A stretch of DNA of 64,000 nucleotides, taken from assembly GCF_900323885.1 (NCBI RefSeq), contig NZ_OOHJ01000031.1, positions 86,744-150,743 of the forward strand, given 5' to 3'. Of this stretch, positions 43,427 through 51,729 are shown one piece after another. The notes beneath the pieces are model-generated. The model was given only the letters and a program-made list of their open reading frames with translations, made no database searches and was not told the origin of the DNA. The translations under genes were made by a program, and so were the position numbers. This stretch comes from [Actinomadura] parvosata subsp. kistnae. GTDB taxonomy: Bacteria; Actinomycetota; Actinomycetes; Streptosporangiales; Streptosporangiaceae. The first letter of the stretch is position 1; the number at the start of each line of letters is the position of its first letter.

Positions 43427-43445
43427 CTGAACGTCCGCTGGGAGC
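43427..43445. repeat. 19-bp inverted repeat, left copy, in an 11-bp-phased array
   Basis: CTGAACGTCCGCTGGGAGC; its exact reverse complement is at 45572-45590. Read on the minus strand from 43461, TTGAGC, CTCAGC, CCCAGC and TTCAGG follow each other every 11 bp, the pattern of an OmpR-family regulator site. Confidence 0.75.
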
Positions 43446-43498
43446 GCGCTGAGGATTCGCTCAACCGTTTCCGCCCGCATTCCGCCCGCACGATGAGA

Positions 43499-43542
43499 CC
43501 CGGCCGGACTCCAGGTGGCAGGTGTGTCGGAGTCCGGCCGGG
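43499..43542. terminator. Bidirectional hairpin between phoD and the adaptor gene
   Basis: Perfect 14-bp stem CCCGGCCGGACTCC/GGAGTCCGGCCGGG with a 16-nt loop, between convergent genes. No U tract, as often in high-GC actinomycetes. The rest of the 232-bp gap also holds the 19-bp repeat; no gene seen. Confidence 0.65.
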
Positions 43543-43642
43543 GGTGGCCGGCCCGGGCGGGCGGGTGGTTTCCGTCCGGACCGGCCGGCTCAGGTGCCGC
43601 GGCGGCTCCCATACGGCGGGAACCGCCCGGCATGCTCGCAGG

Positions 43643-45490
43643 TCATGCGTCCGGCCAGCTTCCGTCGGGGAACTCGCCCGACGTCGCGCCCGACACGACC
43701 ACCTGGTCGGCCTCCGTCAGGCCGGAGACGACCTCGACGTACTGGTCGCCGCGCACCCCCGTCCGCACGGCCTTCGTCTCGTCCCGGCCGCCCGAGCGGA
43801 CCGTGACCACCTGCGTGCCGTCCGCCCTGGTACGCACCGCCGCGGCCGGGACGTAGACGGCGTCCCTGGACTCGCCCGTGGTGATCGTCACCGACGCGGT
43901 CTGGCCCAGCATGAGCCCCGGCGGCGGCTCGTCGAAGGCAAGGGTGACCGCGTAGCGGACGAGCTGCCCGTCCACCGTCGCGGTCGGCGCGATGGCCGTC
44001 ACCGTCGCCTGGTGCTTCTCGGCGCCCCGGGTGGCCAGGGTGATCTGGGCTTTCTGGCCGAGCTGGAGCCGGTTCACGTCGGACTCCGTGACCATGGCCG
44101 AGACCTGCAGCTCGTTCAGGTTGCCGAGACTGATGAACGTGCCCGTGCCCGCCGCGTCGCCCGCCCGGCCGGCGATCGACAGGACCGTGCCGGACGCGGG
44201 CGCCACGATGCGGGTGCCGCGCACGGCGTCGGCGGCCTCCTCCAGCGCCGCCTCGGCACGATCCACGTTCGCGGCGGCCTGCTCCTCACTCGTCCCCGCC
44301 CTGGCACCTGTGCTTGTGGTGCCGCCCGGAGTGCCGGTGCCCGCGTTCCTGGTGCCCGCCGGGGTGGCGCAGGCTTGCCCGCTGCTCCTCGCCGTGGGCT
44401 TCGCGCCCGCCGTGGGCTTCCCGCTCGCCGACGGCTTCCCGCTGGTGGACGGCTTGGCGCCGGTCGAAGGCTTGGCGGTGGACGGGCGCGCGGTGGTTGA
44501 GGGCCGCGCGGTCGTCGAGGGGGTGCCCGTGCCGGACGGCTGCCCGCCCGGCTGCCCGGCCCCGTCGCCACCGGTCCCACCGGTCCCGCCGCCGGGCGTG
44601 CCGTGCGTCGGGGCGGCGGTGACCGTCGTGGTGACGGTGGCGGTCGCCGTCACTGTGGCCGTTACGGTGGCCGTCACCGTGACCGTCGCCGTGGGCTGCG
44701 GCTCGGGATCCGTGGTGCCGGGCGTGGGCGTCGGGTGCGGGGTGTCGGGCGTGGGGCTCGTGCCGGCCCCGTTGTCGGAACGCGCGGCGGGCCCCAGCAC
44801 GCCACCGGCGCCGCCGCCATGCCCGGCCGGACCCCCGGTGGACGCGCTGGAGGCGGCGCCGGTCTGTGCGGCCGGGCTGCCGCCGCCCGTGGACTGCGGT
44901 GCGGGTACGCCGGTCACGACGCCTCCGGACGTGGCCGGGCCGGAGGGCGCGGCGCCCCCGGTCGGGGCCGGTGTGGCGCCGGTCGCCTTGACGGAGGGAG
45001 CCGGGCTCGCGCCCTTCGCGGGCGTCGTGCCGCCGGTCTTCACGGGCACACAGGCCGAGCCGGAGCCACCGGGTGACGAGGCCCGGCCGCTGACCGCCGT
45101 GGAGCTGCCCGCCGGGCTTGCGGCCGGGGTGCCGGAGGACGCCTGCTCCAGCGCCTCCTCGGCGGCCGCCAGGTCGGCCTTGGCCGCCGCGTACGCCTCG
45201 CGCGCCGCCCGCCCGTCGATCCTGGCCAGGACCTGGCCCTTCTTCACCTTGGTCCCGACCTTGACGTACACCTTGGTCAGCGTCCCCGGGGAGCCGAACG
45301 CCAGGTCCCTGCGCGAGCCGTCCACGGTGCTCCCCGCCGCGCTCACCGAGGCCGTGACCAGGCCGCGCTGGGCGGAGGCCAGCCGTGCCTGGACGGTGGG
45401 CGGGGTGTCGTCGCGCAGCGCCAGCACGAGGCCGGAGCCGGCCACGAGCACGGCGAGGGCGAGGCCGCCCAGCGCGAAAGTCGGTCTCAT
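43643..45490 (-). CDS. HlyD/MacA-family adaptor with a large low-complexity insert
   Basis: 615 aa. N-terminal membrane anchor FALGGLALAVLVAGSGLVLAL, first lipoyl half KVYVKVGTKVKKGQVLARIDGRAAREAYAAAKADL, second lipoyl half TRIVAPASGTVLSIAGRAGDAAGTGTFISLGN, then barrel and membrane-proximal domains (TVDGQLVRYAVTLAF, AVYVPAAAVRTRADG). Between the halves, where a helical hairpin is expected, lie about 280 residues of Gly/Ser/Thr/Pro sequence: TVTVTATVTATV-type runs and PSTTARPSTTARPSTAKPS-type repeats. Two Cys (SACVPV and QACATP) bracket the insert. Divergent from a normal-sized adaptor and the MacB-like transporter; no pump gene follows it directly. Confidence 0.88.
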   Translation of the reverse strand: MRPTFALGGLALAVLVAGSGLVLALRDDTPPTVQARLASAQRGLVTASVSAAGSTVDGSRRDLAFGSPGTLTKVYVKVGTKVKKGQVLARIDGRAAREAYAAAKADLAAAEEALEQASSGTPAASPAGSSTAVSGRASSPGGSGSACVPVKTGGTTPAKGASPAPSVKATGATPAPTGGAAPSGPATSGGVVTGVPAPQSTGGGSPAAQTGAASSASTGGPAGHGGGAGGVLGPAARSDNGAGTSPTPDTPHPTPTPGTTDPEPQPTATVTVTATVTATVTATATVTTTVTAAPTHGTPGGGTGGTGGDGAGQPGGQPSGTGTPSTTARPSTTARPSTAKPSTGAKPSTSGKPSASGKPTAGAKPTARSSGQACATPAGTRNAGTGTPGGTTSTGARAGTSEEQAAANVDRAEAALEEAADAVRGTRIVAPASGTVLSIAGRAGDAAGTGTFISLGNLNELQVSAMVTESDVNRLQLGQKAQITLATRGAEKHQATVTAIAPTATVDGQLVRYAVTLAFDEPPPGLMLGQTASVTITTGESRDAVYVPAAAVRTRADGTQVVTVRSGGRDETKAVRTGVRGDQYVEVVSGLTEADQVVVSGATSGEFPDGSWPDA

Positions 45491-45527
45491 GACGGCACAT
45501 CCTGGCCGAGCAGGATCGCGCCAGCCT

Positions 45528-45634
45528 GCGAGGACCCTCAGAGTTACCTGTGGGCCGGCGCGGAGCGCGGGGCTCCCAGCGGACGTTCAGCTTGCCCACG
45601 GCTGCGGCGCAGCATTGTGTGCAAGGGTCCTCGC
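45528..45634. promoter_or_regulatory. Divergent regulatory region of the two adaptor genes
   Basis: An 11-bp inverted repeat, GCGAGGACCCT (45528-45538) and AGGGTCCTCGC (45624-45634), puts the same AGGGTCCTCGC in each leader: 2 nt before the GTG of the plus gene and about 37 nt before the ATG of the minus gene. Between them is CTCCCAGCGGACGTTCAGC, whose CCCAGC and TTCAGC are 11 bp apart, a likely site for the operon's OmpR-type regulator. It is also the right copy (45572-45590) of the 19-bp inverted repeat. Confidence 0.6.
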
Positions 45635-45636
45635 TC

Positions 45637-46776
45637 GTGAAGGTGTCGATCAGGCGCAGAGCGCTGATTACCAACGGGGCGCTCGCGGTGCTCCTGCTGG
45701 GCGGCGCCGGGCTCGCCTACGCGCAGCTCGGCACGGGCCAGGCCGCCGGTGAGACCACCGTGCGGACGGTGACCGCGGGCCGCGGCTCCGTGACCGCCTC
45801 GGTGACGGCGTCGGGGGCGGTCGAGAGCTCCCGGTCCCGGGCGCTCTCGTTCGGGACGAGCGGGACCGTGGAGAAGATCTACGTCAAGGCCGGGGACAAG
45901 GTGGCCAAGGGCGACATCCTGGCCAGGCTGGACGATTCCGCCGCCCAGGAGAGCCTGGCGGCGGCGAAGGCCACGTACCAGAGCGCCATCGACGACGGGA
46001 CGGACACGGCCGCCCTCTACGCCGCCTACATCAAGGCCCGCAACGCCTACCGGGAGGCCCAGCGCACGGTCGCAGGCACGGTGCTGAAGGCGCCGTTCAA
46101 GGGCACGATCACCGCCGTGAACGGGTCAGTGGGCGGCACGTCCTCGGGCACGTCCTCAAGCTCGGGTGCGGGCAGTGGCCAGGGCTCCGGGCAGACGACG
46201 AGCGCCACCAGCGGCTCATCCGGCTTCATCGAGCTGGCCGACACCACGAAGCTGCAGCTCGTCGGCACCTTCACCGAGTCCGACGCCGGCAAGCTCAAGC
46301 AGGGCCAGGAGGCCACGATCACGTTCGACGCGCTGCCGGGCGTCACCGCGACCGGCGAGGTCACGCAGATCGAGCCGGTCGCCGCCACCAGCAACAACGT
46401 CGTCCAGTACCCGGTGACGATCACGTTCACGAAGGTGCCCGAGCAGGTCAGGCTGGGGCAGACGGCCACCGTCGAGGTCGTGGTCGGCCGGGCGGAGAAC
46501 GTCGTCACCGTGCCCTCCACGGCGGTCTCCACCAGCGGCGGCCAGACCACGGTCACCGTGCTGCGCGACGGCCGCCAGACCAGGACCCCGGTCGAGGTCG
46601 GCGTGCAGGGCGCCACGGTGACCGAGATCAAGTCCGGCGTGTCGGAGGGCGACGAGATCGTGCCCCCGTCCACGACGACCGGCAGCACGGGCACCGGCGG
46701 CGGCGGGATGCGCGGGGTCGGCGGCACCGGCGGCGGGTTCCCCGGAGGCGGCATGCCCGGTGGAGGAGGGCGATGA
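45637..46776 (+). CDS. MacA-like periplasmic adaptor (RND/HlyD family)
   Basis: 379 aa from GTG 45637 (GTG 45643 possible). N-terminal anchor ALITNGALAVLLLGGAGLAYAQL, lipoyl half VEKIYVKAGDKVAKGDILARLDD, a short hairpin (AQESLAAAKATYQSAIDD to YIKARNAYREAQ), second half AGTVLKAPFKGTITAVNG, a Gly/Ser loop, barrel (LQLVGTFTESDAGKLKQGQEATITFDALPG) and a Gly/Met-rich C-terminus. Couples the MacB-like ABC transporter to substrate outside the membrane. First gene of a six-gene operon; ATGA overlap with the ATPase gene. Confidence 0.93.
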   Translation: MKVSIRRRALITNGALAVLLLGGAGLAYAQLGTGQAAGETTVRTVTAGRGSVTASVTASGAVESSRSRALSFGTSGTVEKIYVKAGDKVAKGDILARLDDSAAQESLAAAKATYQSAIDDGTDTAALYAAYIKARNAYREAQRTVAGTVLKAPFKGTITAVNGSVGGTSSGTSSSSGAGSGQGSGQTTSATSGSSGFIELADTTKLQLVGTFTESDAGKLKQGQEATITFDALPGVTATGEVTQIEPVAATSNNVVQYPVTITFTKVPEQVRLGQTATVEVVVGRAENVVTVPSTAVSTSGGQTTVTVLRDGRQTRTPVEVGVQGATVTEIKSGVSEGDEIVPPSTTTGSTGTGGGGMRGVGGTGGGFPGGGMPGGGGR

Positions 46777-47531
46777 CGGCCGCGGGGCTGCGCGTCGTGG
46801 AGCCCGTGCCGGTCCTGCGGGTGCGGGACCTCGTCAAGGAGTACGGCGAGGGCGACGCCCGGGTGCGCGCCCTGCGCGGCATCAGCCTGGACGTCCAGCA
46901 GGGCGACTACGTGGCCATCATGGGCGCCTCCGGCTCCGGCAAGTCGACGCTCATGAACATCCTCGGCTGCCTCGACGTCCCGACCTCCGGCACGTACCTC
47001 ATCGACGGGACCGACGTCGGCCTGCTGAACGAGCACCAGCTCGCCATCCTGCGCAACCGCCGGGTCGGGTTCGTCTTCCAGTCGTTCAACCTGATCCCGC
47101 GCATGAGCGCGCTGGCCAACGTGGAGCTGCCGCTCGTGTACGGCGGCGTCGGCCAGGCGGAGCGGCGCGCGCGGGCGCTGGCCGCGCTGGAGCAGGTCGG
47201 CCTGACCGACCGCGTGCACCACGAGCCGAACCAGCTCTCCGGCGGCCAGCAGCAGCGCGTCGCCGTCGCCAGGGCCCTGGTCACCGCGCCGGCGCTGCTG
47301 CTGGCCGACGAGCCGACGGGCAACCTCGACACCGCCTCGACCGGCGACGTCCTGGAGATCATGGACCGGCTCAGCGCGACCGGCCGGACGATCGTCCTGA
47401 TCACGCACGAGGACGACGTGGCCGCGCACGCCAAGCGGGTGATCAGGCTGGTGGACGGCGAGATCGTGGCGGACCGCCGGCAGGCGCCCGTGGACGGCCC
47501 GCCGCCGCGGCTCGTGGAGGCGACCACGTGA
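46773..47531 (+). CDS. MacB/LolD-type ABC transporter ATPase
   Basis: 252 aa. Walker A GASGSGKST, Q-loop FVFQSFNLIPRMSALANVELPL (typical of the MacB/LolD/FtsE class), signature LSGGQQQRVAVARAL, Walker B ALLLADEPTGNLD, switch THE. Partners the permease encoded next (GTGA overlap). Confidence 0.96.
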   Translation: MTAAGLRVVEPVPVLRVRDLVKEYGEGDARVRALRGISLDVQQGDYVAIMGASGSGKSTLMNILGCLDVPTSGTYLIDGTDVGLLNEHQLAILRNRRVGFVFQSFNLIPRMSALANVELPLVYGGVGQAERRARALAALEQVGLTDRVHHEPNQLSGGQQQRVAVARALVTAPALLLADEPTGNLDTASTGDVLEIMDRLSATGRTIVLITHEDDVAAHAKRVIRLVDGEIVADRRQAPVDGPPPRLVEATT

Positions 47532-48790
47532 ACCAGATCGAGATCCTCCGCTTCGCGCTGCGCGGCCTGCTGGCCAACAAGATGCGCAGCGCGCTGACCA
47601 CGCTCGGCATCCTCATCGGCGTGGCCGCGGTCATCATGCTGGTCGCGGTCGGCGAGGGCTCCTCGCAGAGCATCCAGCAGAACATCCAGCGCCTCGGCGC
47701 GAACACGCTGACGATCTCCCCGTCCTTCTCCGGCGGAGGCGGCGGGGGAGGCGGCGCGATGCGCGGCCCCGGCGGCGGCGGAGGCGCGAACACCGGGCCG
47801 CGCACCCAGGCCAGGCAGCTCAGCCTCGCCGACGCCAAGGCGCTGACCGACAAGACGCTCGCCCCGTCGGTGAAGAGCGTCTCGCCGGTGGTCAACGCCT
47901 CCTCCTCCACCGCCACGTACGGCGCCGCCAGCCACTCCGTGGCGCAGTTCGTCGGCACCTACCCGAGCTACTTCGAGGCCGTCAACAAGCCCGTCGCCAA
48001 GGGCACGTACTTCTTCAACGACGACGTGCTGGCCGCCAGGAAGGTCGTGGTGCTCGGGCAGACGGTCGTGGAAGAGCTGTTCGGCGCCGTCGACCCGATC
48101 GGCAAGCAGATCAGCGTGTCGGGGGTGCCGTTCACGGTGGTCGGCGTGCTGAAGGAGGCCGGCTCCACCGGCATGCAGGACGCCGACGACATCGCCATCG
48201 CGCCGCTGCCGGCGGTGCAGCAGAGCCTGAGCGGGTTCGGCTCGCTCGGGCAGATCGTCGTGCAGGCCACCGGCGCGGGGACGACCACGTCGGCGCAGGC
48301 CGAGGTCACGGCTATCCTCAACCAACGACACGGCATCACGAACAACAACCCCGACTACCGCGTACTCAACCAGGCCACTCTGCAGGAGACCGTCAGCGAG
48401 GCGACCGGCACCTTCACCGTGCTGCTCGGCGCCGTCGCCGCGATCTCGCTGCTGGTGGGCGGTATCGGCATCACCAACATCATGCTGGTGACGGTCACGG
48501 AGCGCACGCGCGAGATCGGCATCCGCAAGGCCATCGGAGCACCCAGGAGCGCCATCCTGGGCCAGTTCCTGATGGAGGCGACGTTGCTGAGCCTGGTCGG
48601 GGGGCTGTCAGGGGTGCTGGTGGCGTTCGTGGGGACCAGGTTCACCATCGCCGGCATCGAGCCGGTCCTCGTGCCGTCATCGGTGGTGCTGGCGCTGGGC
48701 GTGTCGCTGGGGATCGGGCTGTTCTTCGGCAGTTATCCCGCCAACCGGGCGGCCAAGCTTAGGCCGATCCAGGCTCTGCGCCACGAGTAG
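47528..48790 (+). CDS. MacB-type ABC transporter permease
   Basis: 420 aa from GTG 47528. TM1 with KMRSALTTLGILIGVAAVIMLVAVGEG, a large extracytoplasmic MacB core domain (including a GGGGGGGG-rich loop near residue 75), then three TMs in the FtsX domain: LLGAVAAISLLVGGIGITNIMLVTVTERTREIGIRKAIGAPR. The C-terminus PANRAAKLRPIQALRHE is the family end. It exports peptides or stress compounds by mechanotransmission; substrate unknown. Confidence 0.95.
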   Translation: MNQIEILRFALRGLLANKMRSALTTLGILIGVAAVIMLVAVGEGSSQSIQQNIQRLGANTLTISPSFSGGGGGGGGAMRGPGGGGGANTGPRTQARQLSLADAKALTDKTLAPSVKSVSPVVNASSSTATYGAASHSVAQFVGTYPSYFEAVNKPVAKGTYFFNDDVLAARKVVVLGQTVVEELFGAVDPIGKQISVSGVPFTVVGVLKEAGSTGMQDADDIAIAPLPAVQQSLSGFGSLGQIVVQATGAGTTTSAQAEVTAILNQRHGITNNNPDYRVLNQATLQETVSEATGTFTVLLGAVAAISLLVGGIGITNIMLVTVTERTREIGIRKAIGAPRSAILGQFLMEATLLSLVGGLSGVLVAFVGTRFTIAGIEPVLVPSSVVLALGVSLGIGLFFGSYPANRAAKLRPIQALRHE

Positions 48791-48820
48791 GCCTCGCGCC
48801 ACGAGTTAGGAGACAAGGAC

Positions 48821-49396
48821 ATGGACAAGCTGGACTCCTCCCCGTTCCGGGACGACCTGCGGGAGGAGCTCGCCGTCCAGCCCGCCAAGGGCACCTCCAA
48901 GGTCACGCTGGCGCTGGCCGCCGGCGTCGTCCTGGTGGCCGGGATCCTGATCGGCATCCAGGCGGAGAGCTGGTTCGGCGCCGCCGACGCGCCCCGCAGG
49001 CGGCCGGCGCCGCGCAGCAGCGCGGCACCGGCGGCATGGGCGGCGTGGGCGGCGTGGCGGCTACGGCCAGCGCGGCCAGTTCCCCGGCGGCGCGCAGCAG
49101 CCCGGCGGTCAGCAGCAGCCGGGCGGTGGCGGGGGCAGCGCATGGGCGGCGGCACCGTCGGCACGGTCGAGAAGATCGAGGACGGCAAGGTGTACGTCAA
49201 GACCATGGACGGCGCCACCGTCACGGTCACCACCACCGACCGGACCACCGTGCAGATCTCCAAGCCCGGTAAGGTCTCTGACCTGGAGACCGGCACCACC
49301 ATCGTGGTGCGCGGGCAGCAGGGCGCCGACGGCGCGGTCACCGCCACGTCGATCAGCCAGGGGAGCCAGGGATTCCAGGGAGGAGGCCCGCGATGA
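48821..49396 (+). CDS. Membrane-anchored DUF5666-like protein with three compensating frameshifts
   Basis: 191 aa as read. N-terminal cytoplasmic segment, one TM (VTLALAAGVVLVAGILIGIQ), and a C-terminal beta-rich domain (VGTVEKIEDGKVYVKTMDGATVTVTTTDRTTVQISK, GTTIVVRGQQGADGAV). The middle (about 48990-49140) translates to Arg/Ala/Trp junk in the main frame. Switching frame near 48995, 49060 and 49140 instead gives QAAGAAQQRGTGGMGGVGGV, then GGYGQRGQFPGGAQQPGGQQ and GGGGGSA, a normal Gly/Gln linker. Three single-base losses would explain this and restore the frame. ATGA overlap with the response regulator gene. Role unknown; likely an accessory of the efflux system. Confidence 0.8.
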   Translation: MDKLDSSPFRDDLREELAVQPAKGTSKVTLALAAGVVLVAGILIGIQAESWFGAADAPRRRPAPRSSAAPAAWAAWAAWRLRPARPVPRRRAAARRSAAAGRWRGQRMGGGTVGTVEKIEDGKVYVKTMDGATVTVTTTDRTTVQISKPGKVSDLETGTTIVVRGQQGADGAVTATSISQGSQGFQGGGPR

Positions 49397-50085
49397 GCGA
49401 ACCCGAGGCCAGGCTGCTGGTGGTCGACGACGAGCCCAACATCAGGGAGCTGTTCTCGGCCAGCCTGCGCATGGCCGGGTTCGAGGTGCTGACCGCGGCC
49501 GACGGCATGGAGGCCCTGCGGGTGGCCGAGGAGAGCTCGCCCGACCTGGTGATGCTCGACGTGATGCTGCCCGACCTGGACGGCCTGGCGGTCGCGGGAA
49601 GGCTGCGGTCCCGCGGCCGCCGGGTCCCGGTCCTGTTCGTGACGGCCAAGGACACGCCGGAGGACCGCATCGCCGGGCTGGGGCTCGGCGAGGACTACGT
49701 GACCAAGCCGTTCAGCCTGGAGGAGGTCATCGCCCGCATCCGGGCCGTGCTGCGCAGGACCAGGCGCGGCGCGCCGCCGCCCAACCGCCTGCGCGTCGCC
49801 GACCTGGAGCTGGACGAGGAGAGCCACGAGGTGTGGCGCGACGGCGTGCCCGTCCGGCTGTCGCCGACGGAGTTCCGGCTGCTGCAGTACTTCATGCTGA
49901 ACGTCGGCCGGGTGCTGTCCAAGACCCAGATCCTCGACCACGTCTGGAACGGCGACTGGCGCACCGACGTCGGCCTCGTCGAGTCGTACGTGTCGTACCT
50001 GCGCCGCAAGGTGGACACCGGCGAACGCAAGTACCTGCACACCCTGCGCGGGGTCGGCTACATCCTGCGCCCGCCGCGAATATGA
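49393..50085 (+). CDS. OmpR/PhoB-family response regulator
   Basis: 230 aa. Receiver domain: acidic pair VVDDEP, phospho-acceptor Asp in VMLDVMLPDLDG, switch Thr in FVTAKD and Lys in VTKPFS. C-terminal winged helix: LSPTEFRLLQYFMLNVGRVLSKTQILDHVW, VESYVSYLRRKVD and LRGVGYILR. Cotranscribed with its kinase (ATGA overlap) and the MacAB-like operon, which it likely controls through the phased repeats at 45.57 kb. Confidence 0.96.
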   Translation: MSEPEARLLVVDDEPNIRELFSASLRMAGFEVLTAADGMEALRVAEESSPDLVMLDVMLPDLDGLAVAGRLRSRGRRVPVLFVTAKDTPEDRIAGLGLGEDYVTKPFSLEEVIARIRAVLRRTRRGAPPPNRLRVADLELDEESHEVWRDGVPVRLSPTEFRLLQYFMLNVGRVLSKTQILDHVWNGDWRTDVGLVESYVSYLRRKVDTGERKYLHTLRGVGYILRPPRI

Positions 50086-51611
50086 GCCGGCACCCGTCGA
50101 AGGCCGTGCGCGGGATCGCCGGTGGCCTCAGGAGGCAGCTGTCCAGGGCGCCGCTCTGGCTGCGCCTCGTCTCGGCCACCCTCCTGTTGGTCACCCTCGC
50201 GATCACCGCCACCGGCCTGTTCGCCGTCCGCCTGCTGCGCAGCTACCTCGTCGAACGCGTCGACCAGCAGCTCCGCGTGGCCACCGCGCCCCGCGACCCG
50301 CCCCCGCCGCCGGTGGACCCGCGCCCCGGCGGCCGGCCGCAACGCTACTTCGGCCTGTTCCACGGCGTCGTCCTGGGCCCGGACGGCCGGCCCGCCAGGA
50401 CCATCAGCGAGTCCACCGAGGAGCACACGCCCGACCTGCCCGCCCTGACCCTCGCCGAGGTCGTCGAGCTGAGGGGGCGGCCGTTCACCGTCGAGTCGCG
50501 CGACGCGGGCGGCCCGAGCTGGCGCGTCGTCGCCGTGCCGACCCGCGACGGCCAGAGCCGCATGATGGCCATCAGCCTCGCCGACGTGGACGCGACCGTC
50601 TCCCAGCTCGTCCTGATCGTGGCGGTCGGCGGCGGCTGCACCCTGGTCGTGCTCGGCTTCGTCTGCTACGGCCTCGTCCGCCGCAGCCTGCGCCCCCTGC
50701 GCCAGATCGCGAGCACCGCGAACGACATCGCCGGCGGCGACCTGTCGCGCCGCGTCCCCCTGTGGGCCGGCACCACCGAGGTCGGCAAGCTCGGCCGCTC
50801 GCTCAACACCATGCTCGCCCAGATCGAGGTGGCGGTCCGCGAGCGCGAGGAGGCCGCCGAGTCCGCCCGCGAGTCCGCCACGGCCGCCCGCCGCTCCGAG
50901 GAGCTGATGCGCCGCTTCATGGCCGACGCCTCCCACGAGCTGCGCACCCCGCTGACCTCGATCAGGGGCTTCGCCGAGCTGTACCGGCTGGGGGAGGAGA
51001 AGGACCTGGCCGAGGCCGTACGCCTGCTGAGCCGCATCGAGGGCCAGGCCGCCCGCATGGGGCTCCTCGTCGAGGACATGCTCCTGCTGGCCCGGCTCGA
51101 CCAGCGGCGCGAGCTGAGCCGGCGCCCCGTGGACCTGCTCAGCCTGGCCGCCACCGTCGTCATCGACGCCCAGACGCTCGCGCCCGACAGGAGGATCGAG
51201 CTGGTCCGGCTGTACGGCGGCGAGGGCGACGTGATCGTCACCGGCGACGAGCCGCGCCTGGCGCAGGTGCTCAACAACCTCGTCACCAACGCCCTCACCC
51301 ACACCCCGCCCGGCACCCCGTTCCAGGTCCGGGTGGGCGTGCACGGCGACCAGGCCGTGGTGGAGGTGGCCGACGAAGGCCCCGGGTTCTCGGAGGAGGT
51401 GGCGGAGCGGGTCTTCGAACGCTTCTACCGCGCCGACCCCGCCCGCAGCGCCGGCGGGTCGGGGCTGGGGCTGTCGATCGCGGCCACACTGGTGGAGGCG
51501 CACGGCGGGATCGTGATGGCGGAGAGCGAGCCCGGCAAGGGCGCCCTGTTCCGCGTCATCCTCCCCCTGGAGCCGCCTCAGCCTCAGCCTCAGCCTCAGC
51601 CGAAGGCGTAG
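50082..51611 (+). CDS. Sensor histidine kinase (partner of the upstream regulator)
   Basis: 509 aa from ATG 50082. TM1 LRLVSATLLLVTLAITATGLFAVRLL, extracytoplasmic sensor of about 120 residues with a Pro-rich start, TM2 LVLIVAVGGGCTLVVLGFVCYGLV, HAMP, coiled linker, HisKA H-box FMADASHELRTPLTSIRGF, N-box LNNLVTNALTHTPPG, G1 DEGPGF, G2 GGSGLGLSIAATLVEAHGG. The C-terminus ends in a QPQPQPQPKA tail encoded by a tandem repeat shared with the downstream intergenic region. Confidence 0.96.
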   Translation: MSRHPSKAVRGIAGGLRRQLSRAPLWLRLVSATLLLVTLAITATGLFAVRLLRSYLVERVDQQLRVATAPRDPPPPPVDPRPGGRPQRYFGLFHGVVLGPDGRPARTISESTEEHTPDLPALTLAEVVELRGRPFTVESRDAGGPSWRVVAVPTRDGQSRMMAISLADVDATVSQLVLIVAVGGGCTLVVLGFVCYGLVRRSLRPLRQIASTANDIAGGDLSRRVPLWAGTTEVGKLGRSLNTMLAQIEVAVREREEAAESARESATAARRSEELMRRFMADASHELRTPLTSIRGFAELYRLGEEKDLAEAVRLLSRIEGQAARMGLLVEDMLLLARLDQRRELSRRPVDLLSLAATVVIDAQTLAPDRRIELVRLYGGEGDVIVTGDEPRLAQVLNNLVTNALTHTPPGTPFQVRVGVHGDQAVVEVADEGPGFSEEVAERVFERFYRADPARSAGGSGLGLSIAATLVEAHGGIVMAESEPGKGALFRVILPLEPPQPQPQPQPKA

Positions 51612-51729
51612 CGGGGCGGGCCTGGGCGCGGACCGGACCCGGGAAGCGGCCCCTCAGCCTCAGCCGAAGGCGTAGCCGGGCGCGGACCGGACCGGGAAGT
51701 GGGCCCTCAGCCTCAGCCGAAGGTGTAGC
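51588..51729. repeat. Three dispersed-tandem copies between convergent genes
   Basis: A 25-bp core cctcagcctcagccgaaggcgtagc occurs at 51588-51612, 51652-51676 and 51705-51729 (third copy one mismatch), separated by related cgcggaccggacc spacers. Copy 1 encodes the kinase tail and stop; copy 3 encodes, on the other strand, the end of the FG-GAP protein. Confidence 0.92.

Noticed and set aside
43427..45590. The 19-bp inverted repeats as ends of a transposon
   Set aside because: No transposase, no target-site duplication seen, and the repeats are better explained as phased regulator half-sites.
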